Of a stretch of 64,000 nucleotides of DNA, positions 22,310 to 35,401 are shown piece after piece; within the stretch, counting starts at the first letter, position 1; each line of letters starts with the position of its first letter. The position numbers were made by a program, and so were the translations under genes. A model generated the notes under the pieces. It was given only the letters and a program-made list of their open reading frames with translations. It had not been told where the DNA came from and searched no databases. This DNA is from Citrobacter portucalensis (GTDB lineage Bacteria > Pseudomonadota > Gammaproteobacteria > Enterobacterales > Enterobacteriaceae), in the NCBI RefSeq assembly GCF_002042885.1, contig NZ_MVFY01000003.1:363306-427305 (forward strand), read 5' to 3'.

Positions 22310-23491
22310 ATGACACGCTTTCTAATCTGCAGTTTCGCCCTGGTTCTTCTTTATCCTGCCGGTATTGATATGTATCTGGTGGGGCTGCCCCGTATTGCTG
22401 CCGATTTACAGGCCAGCGAGGCGCAACTGCATATCGCGTTTTCGGTATATCTGGCAGGAATGGCGACGGCGATGCTGTTCGCCGGTAAAATTGCCGACCA
22501 GTCAGGTCGCAAACCGGTCGCCATAGTCGGCGCACTCATCTTTATTTTCGCCTCTGCGCTATGTTCTTTCGCCGAAAGCGGTACGCCATTCCTCATAGGT
22601 CGTTTTATTCAGGGCGTAGGTGCGGGCTGTTGCTACGTGGTGGCTTTCGCTATCCTGCGCGATACGCTCGACGATCGCCGCCGGGCGAAGGTACTGTCGT
22701 TGTTGAACGGTATTACCTGTATCGTGCCGGTGCTGGCTCCAGTGATGGGGCATCTGATCATGCTCAAATACCCGTGGCAGAGCCTGTTCTACACGATGAT
22801 GGGAATGGGGGTGGCTGTTTGCCTGCTGTCGGTGTTTGTCCTGCGAGAATCGCGCCCAGCAACGCTTATGGCGACGACGGAAAAGAACCACACGACCGAA
22901 TCACTGGTAAACCGCTTTTTCTTAAGCCGTCTGGCCATTACCACCCTCAGCGTGTCGGTGATCCTGACCTTCGTGAACACGTCTCCGGTGCTGCTGATGG
23001 AAGTGATGGGCTTCGACCGTGGTGAGTACGCCACCACGATGGCCATGACCGCAGGCATCAGTATGGCGGTCTCTTTCTCTACGCCATTTGCTCTGAGCGT
23101 ATTTAAGCCTCGCGTTCTGATGCTGACCTCACAGGTGCTGTTTCTGTGTGCCGGCGTGGTGTTAACCCTTGCCACTTCACACGCAGTAACGCTTTTCGGG
23201 CTGACGTTAATCTGCGCCGGATTCTCGGTCGGCTTCGGTGTTGCGATGAGCCAGGCGCTTGGGCCGTTCTCGCTGCGCGCGGGCGTCGCCAGCTCGGCAT
23301 TAGGTATTGCGCAGGTTTGCGGTTCCTCGCTGTGGATTTGGCTGGCGGCGGTTCTTGGCCTTGATGCGCTGAATATGCTGATCGGGATTCTGATTGGCTG
23401 TAGCATAGTGAGTATCATGCTGATTATCACTGTTGCACCTAACCGGTCCGCGCCAACTCATGAAGAAATCCCTCAGCAGTCTCGATCTTAA
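22310..23491 (+). CDS. mdtL: MdtL, MFS multidrug efflux transporter
   Basis: A 393-residue proton-driven antiporter of the DHA1 (12-segment) group. The first cytoplasmic loop has the family motif [19 protein letters not shown] near residue 57, and the antiporter motif C region [13 protein letters not shown] lies near residue 105. K-12 MdtL (391 residues) gives modest chloramphenicol resistance when overproduced. A possible 11-codon ORF (22278-22313) precedes it and overlaps its ATG. The end of mdtL overlaps yidZ by 32 bp. Confidence 0.95.
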   Translation: MTRFLICSFALVLLYPAGIDMYLVGLPRIAADLQASEAQLHIAFSVYLAGMATAMLFAGKIADQSGRKPVAIVGALIFIFASALCSFAESGTPFLIGRFIQGVGAGCCYVVAFAILRDTLDDRRRAKVLSLLNGITCIVPVLAPVMGHLIMLKYPWQSLFYTMMGMGVAVCLLSVFVLRESRPATLMATTEKNHTTESLVNRFFLSRLAITTLSVSVILTFVNTSPVLLMEVMGFDRGEYATTMAMTAGISMAVSFSTPFALSVFKPRVLMLTSQVLFLCAGVVLTLATSHAVTLFGLTLICAGFSVGFGVAMSQALGPFSLRAGVASSALGIAQVCGSSLWIWLAAVLGLDALNMLIGILIGCSIVSIMLIITVAPNRSAPTHEEIPQQSRS

Positions 23492-24419
23492 TTTATTGCT
23501 CTGCCTGCAGCTGTTGATGCAGGAACGCAGCGTCACTAAAACCGCCAAACGGATGAACGTCACACCGTCGGCGGTCAGTAAGTCGCTGTCGAAGCTGCGG
23601 ACCTGGTTTGACGATCCCTTGTTTGTGAACACCCCGCTGGGGCTATCACCGACGCCGCTGATGGTCAGCATGGAGCAGAGCCTTGCTGAATGGATGCAGA
23701 TGGGCAATCAGTTGCTCGATAAGCCACACCATGAGTCTCCACGCGGGCTGAAGTTTGATCTGGCGGCCGAAACGCCGTTAGTAATGATCATGTTCAATGC
23801 GCTCTCCCAGCAGATTCATCAGCGCTATCCCCAGGCGACAATCAAAATACGCAACTGGGACTATGATTCGCTGGATGCCATTATTCGCGGTGAAGTGGAT
23901 ATTGGCTTTACCGGGCGCGAAAGCCATCCGCGTTCGCGCGAACTGCTGAGTTTGTTGCCATTGTCGATCGACCATGAAGTGCTGTTTTCCGATCTGCCCT
24001 GCGTCTGGCTACGTGAAGATCATCCCGCACTGCAGGAAGAGTGGAATCTGGACACCTTTCTGCGCTATCCGCACATCAGCATTAGTTGGGAACAAAGCGA
24101 TACATGGGCGCTGGATGAAGTCCTGCAAGAAATGGGACGCGCACGCAATATCGCGTTATGTCTGCCCGGTTTTGAGCAATCGCTGTTTATGGCCGCGCAG
24201 CCGGATCACGCGCTGATAGCCACCGCACCGGTCTATTGCCAGCGTTATAACCAACTCCACCAGCTTCCACTCGTTGCACGGCCGATGCCATTTGATACGG
24301 CGCAACTGGAAAAAATGCGCGTACCGTTCACTCTTCTTTGGCATAAACGCAACAGCCACAATCCTAAGATCGTCTGGCTAAAAGACACGATCAAGGCGCT
24401 TTATCGCGATATCTCCTGA
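23460..24419 (+). CDS. yidZ: YidZ, LysR-family transcriptional regulator
   Basis: A 319-residue LysR-type regulator. The N-terminal winged helix-turn-helix spans about 8-66 ([48 protein letters not shown]). A periplasmic-binding-fold effector domain begins near residue 92. I chose ATG 23460 ([11 protein letters not shown]), matching K-12 length; nine further upstream codons are possible but lie deeper inside mdtL. In K-12 yidZ has been linked to anaerobic nitric oxide protection, a weakly supported role. The 32-bp overlap with mdtL suggests cotranscription. Confidence 0.94.
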   Translation: MKKSLSSLDLNLLLCLQLLMQERSVTKTAKRMNVTPSAVSKSLSKLRTWFDDPLFVNTPLGLSPTPLMVSMEQSLAEWMQMGNQLLDKPHHESPRGLKFDLAAETPLVMIMFNALSQQIHQRYPQATIKIRNWDYDSLDAIIRGEVDIGFTGRESHPRSRELLSLLPLSIDHEVLFSDLPCVWLREDHPALQEEWNLDTFLRYPHISISWEQSDTWALDEVLQEMGRARNIALCLPGFEQSLFMAAQPDHALIATAPVYCQRYNQLHQLPLVARPMPFDTAQLEKMRVPFTLLWHKRNSHNPKIVWLKDTIKALYRDIS

Positions 24420-24585
24420 CGATCCTTCATTTTGGTGTTGCTAAATCGACCATTCTGGCAACAGAAATGTAAATATCGCGTAATGTCTCCCATTTTCGCT
24501 TAGTTTTTGGGCAGCAAAGCCTGCCCGGAAGCCGTGTAAATGTTACTCTGGTAATAATCACGGACCATTAATCACGGAGCGACAA

Positions 24586-25332
24586 ATGGCGACACATTTT
24601 GCCAGAGGGATTCTTACGGAGGGACACCTGGTTTCAGCTCGCCTCCCTTCTCCATGTCATATCGAAGCAAGAGATCTACCCGCTCATCGCCGGACACGTT
24701 TCCTGGCTTCCCGAAGTCTTCTCGCTGAACTGATGTTTATGCTTTACGGCACCAGCACGCTGCCCGAAATTGTTACTCAGGCCAAAGGTAAGCCCGTTTT
24801 TCGCGATAAGAACCTGCCGGGTTTTTCGATTTCCTATGCCGGGAATATCGTCGGCGTTGTGCTAACAACTGAAGGAACGTGCGGCCTGGATATGGAACTT
24901 CAGCGGGCCACCCGCGGGTTTCACAATCCAAATTCAGCGGAAACGTGGCGCTTCTCCAGTAACGAAAACCTGTGGATCAATAACCAAAACGACCCCAACG
25001 AAGCACGCGCGCAGCTCATTACATTGCGCCAGAGCGTACTCAAACTCACTGGCGATGTGTGCAATGACGATCCGCGCGAGCTCCAGCTTTTACCCGGCGC
25101 AGGGCGCCTGAAATGTGCCCATGTGGCGCAGGTTGAAGCCATTTGCGATGCGGAAGATGTACTGGTGTGGTCAGTTGCGGTTACGCCAACCATTGAAAAA
25201 CTCAAAGTTTGGGAGTTTGATGGTAAACAGGACTGGAAAATTTTGCCTGATATCCAGACTCGCGCCAATGAGCCAACGGGTCGTCTGATCCGGTTCTCTC
25301 AATTATGTGCAGCGAAGAGCCATACGCTTTGA
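24586..25332 (+). CDS. yieE: YieE, putative phosphopantetheinyl transferase
   Basis: A 248-residue protein of the Sfp/EntD-like 4'-phosphopantetheinyl transferase superfamily, matching K-12 YieE (about 249). Visible motifs are KGKPVFRDKNLPGFSISYAGNIVGVVL followed by GTCGLDMELQ, which correspond to the family's (F/S)N-S-H and (G)xD-hE motifs. The C-terminal W/K-E motif is altered: LRQSVLKLTGD replaces the usual WTxKEA-x-K. The acidic D-x-E pair remains, but the changed third motif leaves activity uncertain. Its acyl carrier target is unknown. The gene stands 166 bp after yidZ and 30 bp before chrR. Confidence 0.88.
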   Translation: MATHFARGILTEGHLVSARLPSPCHIEARDLPAHRRTRFLASRSLLAELMFMLYGTSTLPEIVTQAKGKPVFRDKNLPGFSISYAGNIVGVVLTTEGTCGLDMELQRATRGFHNPNSAETWRFSSNENLWINNQNDPNEARAQLITLRQSVLKLTGDVCNDDPRELQLLPGAGRLKCAHVAQVEAICDAEDVLVWSVAVTPTIEKLKVWEFDGKQDWKILPDIQTRANEPTGRLIRFSQLCAAKSHTL

Positions 25333-25362
25333 TTTAACCTTCATGATGAAACAGGAGTCACC

Positions 25363-25929
25363 ATGTCTGAAACATTGAATGTTGTTACGTTACTGGGAAG
25401 TCTGCGCAAAGGTTCGTTTAATGGAATGGTTGCCCGTACGCTGCCCAAGATTGCTCCAGCGGGAATGGAAGTGAACGCGCTGCCGTCGATTGGTGATATC
25501 CCTCTGTACGATGCCGACCTCCAACAGGAAGAAGGTTTTCCGGCCAGCGTAGAAGCGCTGGCTGAGCAAATCAGAAAGGCTGACGGTGTCGTCATCGTAA
25601 CACCTGAATATAACTATTCTGTTCCGGGCGGACTGAAGAACGCCATCGACTGGCTGTCCCGCCTGCCCGATCAGCCATTATCGGGTAAGCCGGTGCTGAT
25701 CCAGACCAGTTCTATGGGCGCTATTGGCGGCGCGCGCTGCCAGTATCATCTGCGTCAGATCCTGGTATTCCTCGACGCCATGGTAATGAACAAGCCGGAA
25801 TTTATGGGCGGCGTCATTCAGAATAAAGTAGACCCGCAGACAGGTGAAGTGATCGACCAAAGCACGCTGGACCATCTGACCGGTCAACTGACCGCATTTG
25901 GCGACTACATTCAGCGCGTGAAAGCGTAA
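25363..25929 (+). CDS. chrR: NAD(P)H-dependent FMN quinone/chromate reductase ChrR (YieF)
   Basis: A 188-residue flavodoxin-fold reductase nearly identical to K-12 ChrR. The FMN phosphate loop is LGSLRKGSFNG at residues 10-20, and the flavin ring loop is TPEYNYSVPGGLKNAIDWLSR near 74-94. It works as a cytosolic dimer or tetramer that reduces quinones by two electrons and can reduce chromate and other metals as side substrates. It lies 30 bp after yieE and ends in a strong hairpin terminator shared with convergent adeP. Confidence 0.96.
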   Translation: MSETLNVVTLLGSLRKGSFNGMVARTLPKIAPAGMEVNALPSIGDIPLYDADLQQEEGFPASVEALAEQIRKADGVVIVTPEYNYSVPGGLKNAIDWLSRLPDQPLSGKPVLIQTSSMGAIGGARCQYHLRQILVFLDAMVMNKPEFMGGVIQNKVDPQTGEVIDQSTLDHLTGQLTAFGDYIQRVKA

Positions 25930-25933
25930 AAGA

Positions 25934-25961
25934 AAAAGCCCGGCGATATGCCGGGCTTTTT
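25934..25961. terminator. Bidirectional terminator between chrR and adeP
   Basis: AAAAAGCCCGGC-GATAT-GCCGGGCTTTTT is a perfect GC-rich hairpin with an A run before and a T run after, placed between the two convergent genes. Confidence 0.92.
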
Positions 25962-25985
25962 GATATATGGGCAAATAAACAGCGA

Positions 25986-27323
25986 TTAGTGCGCGTCGAT
26001 AAACACAATCTTCAGCACAAACAGCAGCGCGACAATGATGACGCACGGGCTGAGATCGCGGAAACGTCCGGTACCAATCTTCATCACGCAGTAAGAAATA
26101 AAGCCCAGCGCAATACCTTCGGTAATTGAGAAGCTAAATGGCATCATCACGGCGGTAATAAACGCCGGAACCGCTTCTGTCAGGTCATCCCACTTAACGC
26201 GCGACAGGCTTGATGTCATCAGGACGCCAACGTAAATCAGCGCACCAGCGGCTGCATAACCCGGTACCATCCCCGCCAGCGGCGACAGGAAGATAACCAG
26301 CAGGAACAGCAGGCCAACGACCACGGCGGTCAGACCGGTACGTCCACCGACCGAAACCCCGGAAGAAGATTCGATATACGCAGTAACGGAAGAAGTCCCG
26401 ATAAACGCCCCGGTAACCGACGACACGCTATCCACATACAGCGCTTGCTTCATGCGCGGGAACTTGCCCTTCGCATCCGCCAGACCGGCTTTATCCGTAA
26501 CGCCAATCAGCGTACCGGAGGAGTCGAACAGGTTAACCAGCATGAACGAGAAAATCACACCCGCCAGGCCAATGTTAAACGAACCGGCCAGGTCGACATG
26601 TCCGATAACGGACATCACGCTCGGTGGCGCAGAAACGATACCGTTGTAATGAACATCGCCCAGCATCCAGCCCAGCAGCGTGGTTACGATGATAGAAATC
26701 AGCACCGCCGCGTGAATGTTACGGGACGCCAGAATCGCGATGATAAAGAAGCCCAGGATACCGAGCAGTACGCTGTGGGACGTCAGGTTACCGATAGACA
26801 CCAGCGTGTCTTTGTTGGCGACGATAACACCGGCGTTTTTCAGCCCCATCATGCCGATGAACAGACCAATACCGCTGGTGATCCCCACACGCAGGCTAAC
26901 CGGGATATTGGCAATCATCCAGTAACGAACGCGGAAAATCGTCAGCAGCAGCAGACCAACAGCGCCCCAGAAGATAGCGCCCATACCAATCTGCCATGAC
27001 AGCCCCATCGCACCAACGACCACGAAAGCGAAGAATGCGTTCAGGCCCATAGCAGGCGCAAGTGCGACCGGCAGGTTGGCAAACAGGCCCATCAGGATGC
27101 TACCAAATGCAGCAATAAGGCAGGTGGTAACAAAGACAGCGCTGGTATCCATGCCAGCCACGCCAAGAATTTGCGGGTTAACAAAAACGATATACACCAT
27201 CGTCAGGAAGGTCGTTAAACCGGCGATCACTTCGGTCCGTGCCGTCGTGCCATGTTCGCGCAGTTTGAACACGCGTTCCAGCATCCCTTGGCCAGAAGCC
27301 TGGGTTGTGTGTTGTTGACTCAT
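25986..27323 (-). CDS. adeP: Adenine permease AdeP
   Basis: A 445-residue proton symporter of the AzgA/NCS2-like purine family with about 13-14 predicted membrane segments. The start MSQQHTTQASGQGMLERVFKLREHGTTARTEVIAGL and the conserved ALAPAMGLNAFFAFVVV and SVTAYIESSSGVSVGGRTGLTAVVVGLLFLL segments match K-12 AdeP (YieG) closely. It imports adenine for salvage. I used ATG 27323, which gives the K-12 length, rather than a codon two positions upstream. It is monocistronic, convergent with chrR and divergent from yieH. Confidence 0.95.
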   Translation of the reverse strand: MSQQHTTQASGQGMLERVFKLREHGTTARTEVIAGLTTFLTMVYIVFVNPQILGVAGMDTSAVFVTTCLIAAFGSILMGLFANLPVALAPAMGLNAFFAFVVVGAMGLSWQIGMGAIFWGAVGLLLLTIFRVRYWMIANIPVSLRVGITSGIGLFIGMMGLKNAGVIVANKDTLVSIGNLTSHSVLLGILGFFIIAILASRNIHAAVLISIIVTTLLGWMLGDVHYNGIVSAPPSVMSVIGHVDLAGSFNIGLAGVIFSFMLVNLFDSSGTLIGVTDKAGLADAKGKFPRMKQALYVDSVSSVTGAFIGTSSVTAYIESSSGVSVGGRTGLTAVVVGLLFLLVIFLSPLAGMVPGYAAAGALIYVGVLMTSSLSRVKWDDLTEAVPAFITAVMMPFSFSITEGIALGFISYCVMKIGTGRFRDLSPCVIIVALLFVLKIVFIDAH

Positions 27324-27490
27324 TATCAATTTCCGAACAAGGAGGGAAAATTCGTCGCTATCCTATACCAAAATGCGACAATAGGGTTGGGTTATGAGCA
27401 ACTTTTTTCATTGATTTTGCTTATACGGCAACGATTGCGTCGCCCAATAATGCATTACGAAAACGTTAAACTTGTTAAAACGGAAATGAC

Positions 27491-28156
27491 ATGTCCCAGA
27501 TAGAAGCCGTATTTTTTGACTGTGACGGTACCCTTGTCGACAGTGAAGTGATTTGTTCTCGCGCGTATGTCAGCATGTTCCAGGCGTTTGGCATTACGCT
27601 CGATCTTGAAGAAATTTTCAAACGCTTCAAGGGGGTAAAGCTGTACGAGATCATCGACATTATCAACGAAGAGCACGGTGTCGAACTGGCAAAAGCCGAT
27701 TTAGAACCGGTTTACCGCGCTGAGGTCGCACGTCTGTTCGATACGGAACTGGAGGTGATTGCCGGTGCCAATGCGCTACTGGACAGCATGGCCGTACCAA
27801 TGTGTGTGGTCTCTAACGGTCCAGTCAGCAAAATGCAGCATTCGCTGGGTAAGCTGGGCATGTTGCACCATTTCCCTGATTTACTGTTCAGCGGCTACGA
27901 TATTCAGCGTTGGAAGCCCGATCCGGCCCTGATGTTCCATGCGGCGAAAGCGATGGATGTTAATGTTGAGAACTGCATTCTGGTTGATGATTCCAGCGCA
28001 GGTGCGCAGGCGGGGATTGCCGCCGGGATGGAGGTGTTCTACTTCTGCGCCGATCCGCATAACAAACCGATCGATCATCCAAAAGTGACGACGTTTACCG
28101 ATCTGGCACAATTGCCGGAATTGTGGAAAGCGCGGGGTTGGAATATCGTCGAATAA
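27491..28156 (+). CDS. yieH: YieH, HAD-superfamily phosphatase (6-phosphogluconate phosphatase)
   Basis: A 221-residue beta-phosphoglucomutase-like HAD hydrolase. The nucleophile motif is FFDCDGTLVDSEV at residues 7-19, motif II is VVSNGP near 107, motif III is the lysine in RWKPDPALM near 137, and motif IV is LVDDSSAGAQAG near 160. K-12 YieH hydrolyses 6-phosphogluconate and phosphoenolpyruvate in vitro. It is divergent from adeP and followed by a BIME. In K-12 cbrB, cbrC, yieKL and the bgl operon lie between this gene and phoU; here phoU is next. Confidence 0.94.
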   Translation: MSQIEAVFFDCDGTLVDSEVICSRAYVSMFQAFGITLDLEEIFKRFKGVKLYEIIDIINEEHGVELAKADLEPVYRAEVARLFDTELEVIAGANALLDSMAVPMCVVSNGPVSKMQHSLGKLGMLHHFPDLLFSGYDIQRWKPDPALMFHAAKAMDVNVENCILVDDSSAGAQAGIAAGMEVFYFCADPHNKPIDHPKVTTFTDLAQLPELWKARGWNIVE

Positions 28157-28159
28157 ACA

Positions 28160-28240
28160 GTAGGCCCGATAAGCAAAGCGCCATCAGGCGAATGGCGCAG
28201 AATGCCGGATGCGGCGTAACACCTTATCCGGCCTACAATA
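28160..28240. repeat. REP/BIME cluster between yieH and phoU
   Basis: GTAGGCCCGATAAGC...GCCATCAGGCG is followed by ATGCCGGATGCGGCG and CCTTATCCGGCCTACA. It fills the junction between two convergent genes at the site where K-12 carries cbrBC-yieKL-bgl. Confidence 0.88.
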
Positions 28241-28277
28241 GCGACGCCGGGGGATCCCGGCGAACGCAACAAACTGC

Positions 28278-29003
28278 TTATTCCTTCGGATCTTTGCCCG
28301 CCAGCAGCTTATCCAGCTCATCCCCGCCCACGTGACGGAAGTCTTGTCCCTTCACGAAGTAGAAGATGTATTCGCAGATATTCTGGCAGCGGTCACCGAT
28401 ACGTTCGATGGAACGTGCGCAGAACAGCGCGGTCAGCACGCTTGGAATGGTACGTGGGTCTTCCATCATATAAGTCATCAGCTGACGCACGATGCCTTCA
28501 TATTCCTGGTCAACTTTCTTATCTTCACGATAAATACGCACTGCTTCGTCCAGATCCATACGCGCAAACGCATCCAGCACGTCATGCAGCATTTGTACGG
28601 TGTGGCGGCCCAGTGATTCCAGGCTTACCAGCAGCGGCTGGTGCTGTTGCGAGAACTTCTCCAGCGCGGTACGGCAAATTTTGTCCGCCACGTCGCCAAT
28701 ACGTTCCAGCTCAGCGATGGTTTTGATAATCGCCATCACCAGACGCAGGTCGCTCGCTGTCGGTTGACGCTTGGCGATGATACGCACGCAGGCTTCGTCG
28801 ATCGCCACTTCCATCATGTTGACGTTCTTATCGCCTTCAATGACGCGTTTTGCCAGCTCGCTGTCCTGGTTGTGCATCGCCGTGATTGCATCAGAAAGCT
28901 GCTGCTCGACCATGCCGCCCATGGTCATCACCTGGGTACGGATGCTTTCCAGCTCTGCATTGAACTGGCCGGAAATATGTTTATTAAGGTTAAGGTTATC
29001 CAC
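28278..29003 (-). CDS. phoU: Phosphate signalling regulator PhoU
   Basis: A 241-residue all-helical protein made of two repeated three-helix bundles; the conserved E/DxxxD metal patches appear in forms such as [22 protein letters not shown] and [18 protein letters not shown]. It connects the PstSCAB transporter to the PhoR kinase and keeps the Pho regulon off when phosphate is ample. It is the last gene of pstSCAB-phoU, 14 bp after pstB, and is part of the same PhoB-controlled transcript. The length equals K-12 PhoU. Confidence 0.98.
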   Translation of the reverse strand: MDNLNLNKHISGQFNAELESIRTQVMTMGGMVEQQLSDAITAMHNQDSELAKRVIEGDKNVNMMEVAIDEACVRIIAKRQPTASDLRLVMAIIKTIAELERIGDVADKICRTALEKFSQQHQPLLVSLESLGRHTVQMLHDVLDAFARMDLDEAVRIYREDKKVDQEYEGIVRQLMTYMMEDPRTIPSVLTALFCARSIERIGDRCQNICEYIFYFVKGQDFRHVGGDELDKLLAGKDPKE

Positions 29004-29017
29004 AACAAGCTCCTGAA

Positions 29018-31690
<2,673 letters not shown>

Positions 31691-31726
31691 TCACTCTTTA
31701 AGTTAAACGCGTTTACGAAATTGCCC

Positions 31727-31810
31727 TGCCGGATGGCGCTACGCTTATCCGGCCTACAAATTGGGCCTACAGTCGGAACTGTAGGGCGGATAAGCGTAGC
31801 GCCATCCGCC
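31727..31810. repeat. BIME between pstS and pstC
   Basis: CTGCCGGATGGCGCTACGC with CTTATCCGGCCTACA is followed by a second inverted pair TGTAGGGCGGATAAGCG and GCGCCATCCGCC. This double REP sits inside the pst operon directly after pstS and can form a large stem-loop in the mRNA. Confidence 0.88.
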
Positions 31811-31830
31811 AACTCGTTAAAGATATTCTA

Positions 31831-32980
<1,150 letters not shown>

Positions 32981-33154
32981 GAAAAACACGGGAAGTTATT
33001 TATCTAAAAATACATTTAAAACAAAACGTTAACCATTACCATGACAATAACATTTCGCTAAAATTTTCTTTTTATGACACTGCAAACAGTAGCTGAAGAT
33101 GACGGTTTGTCACATAAAACAGGCGGGATAATTGATTAAAAACAGAACAAGTTT

Positions 33155-33183
33155 AAAAAAATGCCCCGCTTAAAGCAGGGCAT
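33155..33183 (-). terminator. Rho-independent terminator after glmS
   Basis: On the minus strand, ATGCCCTGC-TTTA-GCGGGGCAT is followed by seven T residues, 23 bp past the glmS stop. Confidence 0.9.
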
Positions 33184-33205
33184 TTTCAGTTCAGTTAGGT
33201 ACGGA

Positions 33206-35035
33206 TTACTCTACGGTAACCGACTTCGCCAGATTACGCGGCTGATCCACGTCGGTGCCTTTAATCAGTGCCACATGATACGCCAGCAGCTGCAGCGGAA
33301 CGGTATAGAAGATCGGTGCAATCACCTCTTCCACATGCGGCATCTCAATGATGTGCATGTTTTCGCTGCTGGTAAAGCCAGCATCCTGGTCAGCAAAGAC
33401 GTACAGTTGACCACCACGGGCGCGAACTTCTTCAATGTTGGACTTCAGTTTTTCCAGCAGTTCGTTGTTCGGCGCAACCACGATAACCGGCATATCGGCA
33501 TCAATCAGCGCCAGCGGACCGTGTTTCAGTTCGCCTGCGGCATATGCTTCAGCGTGAATATACGAGATCTCTTTCAGCTTCAGCGCGCCTTCCAGCGCAA
33601 TCGGGTACTGATCGCCACGGCCCAGGAACAGCGCATGGTGTTTATCAGAGAAACCTTCAGCCAGAGCGGCAATGCGTTTGTCCTGAGACAGCATCTGCTC
33701 AATACGGCTCGGCAGCGCCTGCAGACCGTGAACGATTTCCTGCTCAATAGCCACATCCAGGCCTTTCAGACGAGACAGTTTCGCCACCAGCATCAGCAGA
33801 ACGGTCAGCTGAGTGGTAAATGCTTTCGTGGAGGCCACGCCGATTTCGGTACCGGCATTGGTCATCATCGCCAGGTCGGATTCGCGCACCAGAGAAGAGC
33901 CCGGTACGTTACAAATAGCCAGCGAACCCAGATAGCCCAACTCTTTGGATAAGCGCAGACCCGCCAGGGTATCTGCCGTTTCACCAGACTGGGAAAGGGT
34001 GATCATCAGGCTGTTACGACGCACGGCGGATTTGCGATAGCGGAATTCGGAAGCAATTTCGACATCACAAGGAATGCCAGCCAGCGATTCAAACCAGTAG
34101 CGGGACACCATACCGGAGTTGTACGACGTACCGCAGGCGATAATCTGGATATGCTCAACCTGAGACAGCAGCTCGTTGGCATGCGAACCCAGCTCGCTTA
34201 AATCCACTTCACCGTGGCTGATACGGCCGGTCAGCGTGTTTTTAATTGCGTTCGGTTGTTCGTAAATCTCTTTCTGCATGTAGTGGCGATAAATACCTTT
34301 TTCGCCCGCATCGTATTGCAGATTAGATTCGATATCCTGACGTTTAACTTCCGCGCCAGACTTGTCGAAAATTGAGACCGAACGACGGGTTACTTCCGCG
34401 ATGTCGCCCTCTTCCAGGAAGATGAAGCGACGGGTTACCGGCAGCAGTGCCAGCTGATCGGAAGCGATAAAGTTCTCACCCATACCCAGACCAATCACCA
34501 GCGGGCTGCCAGAACGGGCCGCCAGCAGGGTTTCCGGGTTACGGGTATCCATGATCACCGTGCCGTAGGCACCGCGCAGCTGCGGAATAGTACGCAGCAC
34601 GGCTTCACGTAACGTACCACCCTGTTCCAGCTCCCAGTGCACCAGGTGAGCAATCACTTCAGTGTCGGTTTCAGAAACAAAGGTGTAGCCACGCGTTTTC
34701 AACAGCTCACGCAGTGGTTCATGGTTTTCAATGATGCCGTTATGCACCACAACAATGTGTTCAGAAACATGGGGATGCGCGTTCGCTTCTGAAGGTTCAC
34801 CGTGTGTCGCCCAGCGGGTGTGAGCAATACCAGTACCACCATGCAGCGGATGTTCTTCCGCAGCAGCAGTCAGCATCTGCACTTTACCCAGACGACGCAG
34901 ACGGGTCATGTTGCCTTCAGCATCGACAACGGCCAGACCAGCAGAGTCATAACCACGATATTCCAGACGACGTAAACCTTCGAGAAGGATTTCAGCTACA
35001 TCACGCTGCGCGATAGCGCCAACAATTCCACACAT
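33206..35035 (-). CDS. glmS: Glucosamine-6-phosphate synthase (glutamine-hydrolysing)
   Basis: A 609-residue enzyme that makes glucosamine-6-phosphate from fructose-6-phosphate and glutamine, the first step to UDP-GlcNAc for peptidoglycan and LPS. The N-terminal Ntn glutaminase domain starts [13 protein letters not shown], with Cys1 as nucleophile after Met removal. Two SIS isomerase domains follow ([37 protein letters not shown]), and the tail ends [11 protein letters not shown]. In K-12 it is controlled by GlmZ/GlmY RNAs acting on the glmU-glmS intergenic region. That region is 366 bp here, about twice the K-12 distance I remember. Confidence 0.99.
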   Translation of the reverse strand: MCGIVGAIAQRDVAEILLEGLRRLEYRGYDSAGLAVVDAEGNMTRLRRLGKVQMLTAAAEEHPLHGGTGIAHTRWATHGEPSEANAHPHVSEHIVVVHNGIIENHEPLRELLKTRGYTFVSETDTEVIAHLVHWELEQGGTLREAVLRTIPQLRGAYGTVIMDTRNPETLLAARSGSPLVIGLGMGENFIASDQLALLPVTRRFIFLEEGDIAEVTRRSVSIFDKSGAEVKRQDIESNLQYDAGEKGIYRHYMQKEIYEQPNAIKNTLTGRISHGEVDLSELGSHANELLSQVEHIQIIACGTSYNSGMVSRYWFESLAGIPCDVEIASEFRYRKSAVRRNSLMITLSQSGETADTLAGLRLSKELGYLGSLAICNVPGSSLVRESDLAMMTNAGTEIGVASTKAFTTQLTVLLMLVAKLSRLKGLDVAIEQEIVHGLQALPSRIEQMLSQDKRIAALAEGFSDKHHALFLGRGDQYPIALEGALKLKEISYIHAEAYAAGELKHGPLALIDADMPVIVVAPNNELLEKLKSNIEEVRARGGQLYVFADQDAGFTSSENMHIIEMPHVEEVIAPIFYTVPLQLLAYHVALIKGTDVDQPRNLAKSVTVE

Positions 35036-35085
35036 ATTTTTTGATTCCGAATTTAGGCATTAGCCTGTCGTTGTCGGTCAACCTG

Positions 35086-35215
35086 TATTTATCCTTCATC
35101 TTTCACGCTGTGGCTGTGTTGGCTGCACGCTTTCGCCATGGTCACTTACTGATTGTAAGCTCCCATGGTCTCACGCGCTTGCCGCCTTACCACAACGCGA
35201 AATCTTTGGATAAAA
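35086..35215. repeat. Long palindromic repeat (RSA-like) in the glmU-glmS gap
   Basis: The outer arms TTTATCC..TTCATCTTTCACGCTGTGG and CCACAACGCGAAATCTTTGGATAAA are inverted copies. The middle has CCATGG...CCATGG around the hairpin CTTAC-TGAT-TGTAAG. The layout and words such as GTTGGCTGCAC, TCACTTACT and CTTGCCGCCTT match a dispersed enterobacterial palindrome that I recall as RSA or a close relative; the name is uncertain. Confidence 0.7.
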
Positions 35216-35313
35216 CCCGTATTCCGGGCGCCCCGAGCCTTGTAGAGAGTGGGGTTATTTTTATAGGTACTGCTTGTTGAGCGGAGGATTATATTATCCC
35301 CTCATCTCTTGTC

Positions 35314-35395
35314 TGCCTGATGGCGCTCACGCTTATCAGGCCTACAGAACGTCACCGCACGTAGGCCGGATAAGGCAAAGCCGCCATCCGGCAAA
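35314..35395. repeat. REP/BIME cluster after glmU
   Basis: GCCTGATGGCGCTCACGCTTATCAGGC is followed by CACGTAGGCCGGATAAGGC and GCCGCCATCCGGCA, directly past the glmU stop and within the glmUS transcript. Confidence 0.88.
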
Positions 35396-35401
35396 AATAA
35401 A

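Noticed and set aside
22561..23430. Open frames on both strands within mdtL
   Set aside because: Both overlap the membrane segments of the intact MFS gene and show no independent features.
33161..33952. 263-codon plus-strand frame opposite glmS
   Set aside because: Starts in the glmS terminator hairpin and runs antisense through the conserved SIS domains, so it is a shadow frame.
35033..35100. A glmS ribozyme (riboswitch) before glmS
   Set aside because: That element belongs to Gram-positive glmS leaders. The proteobacterial gene is controlled by small RNAs, and no ribozyme core is visible here.
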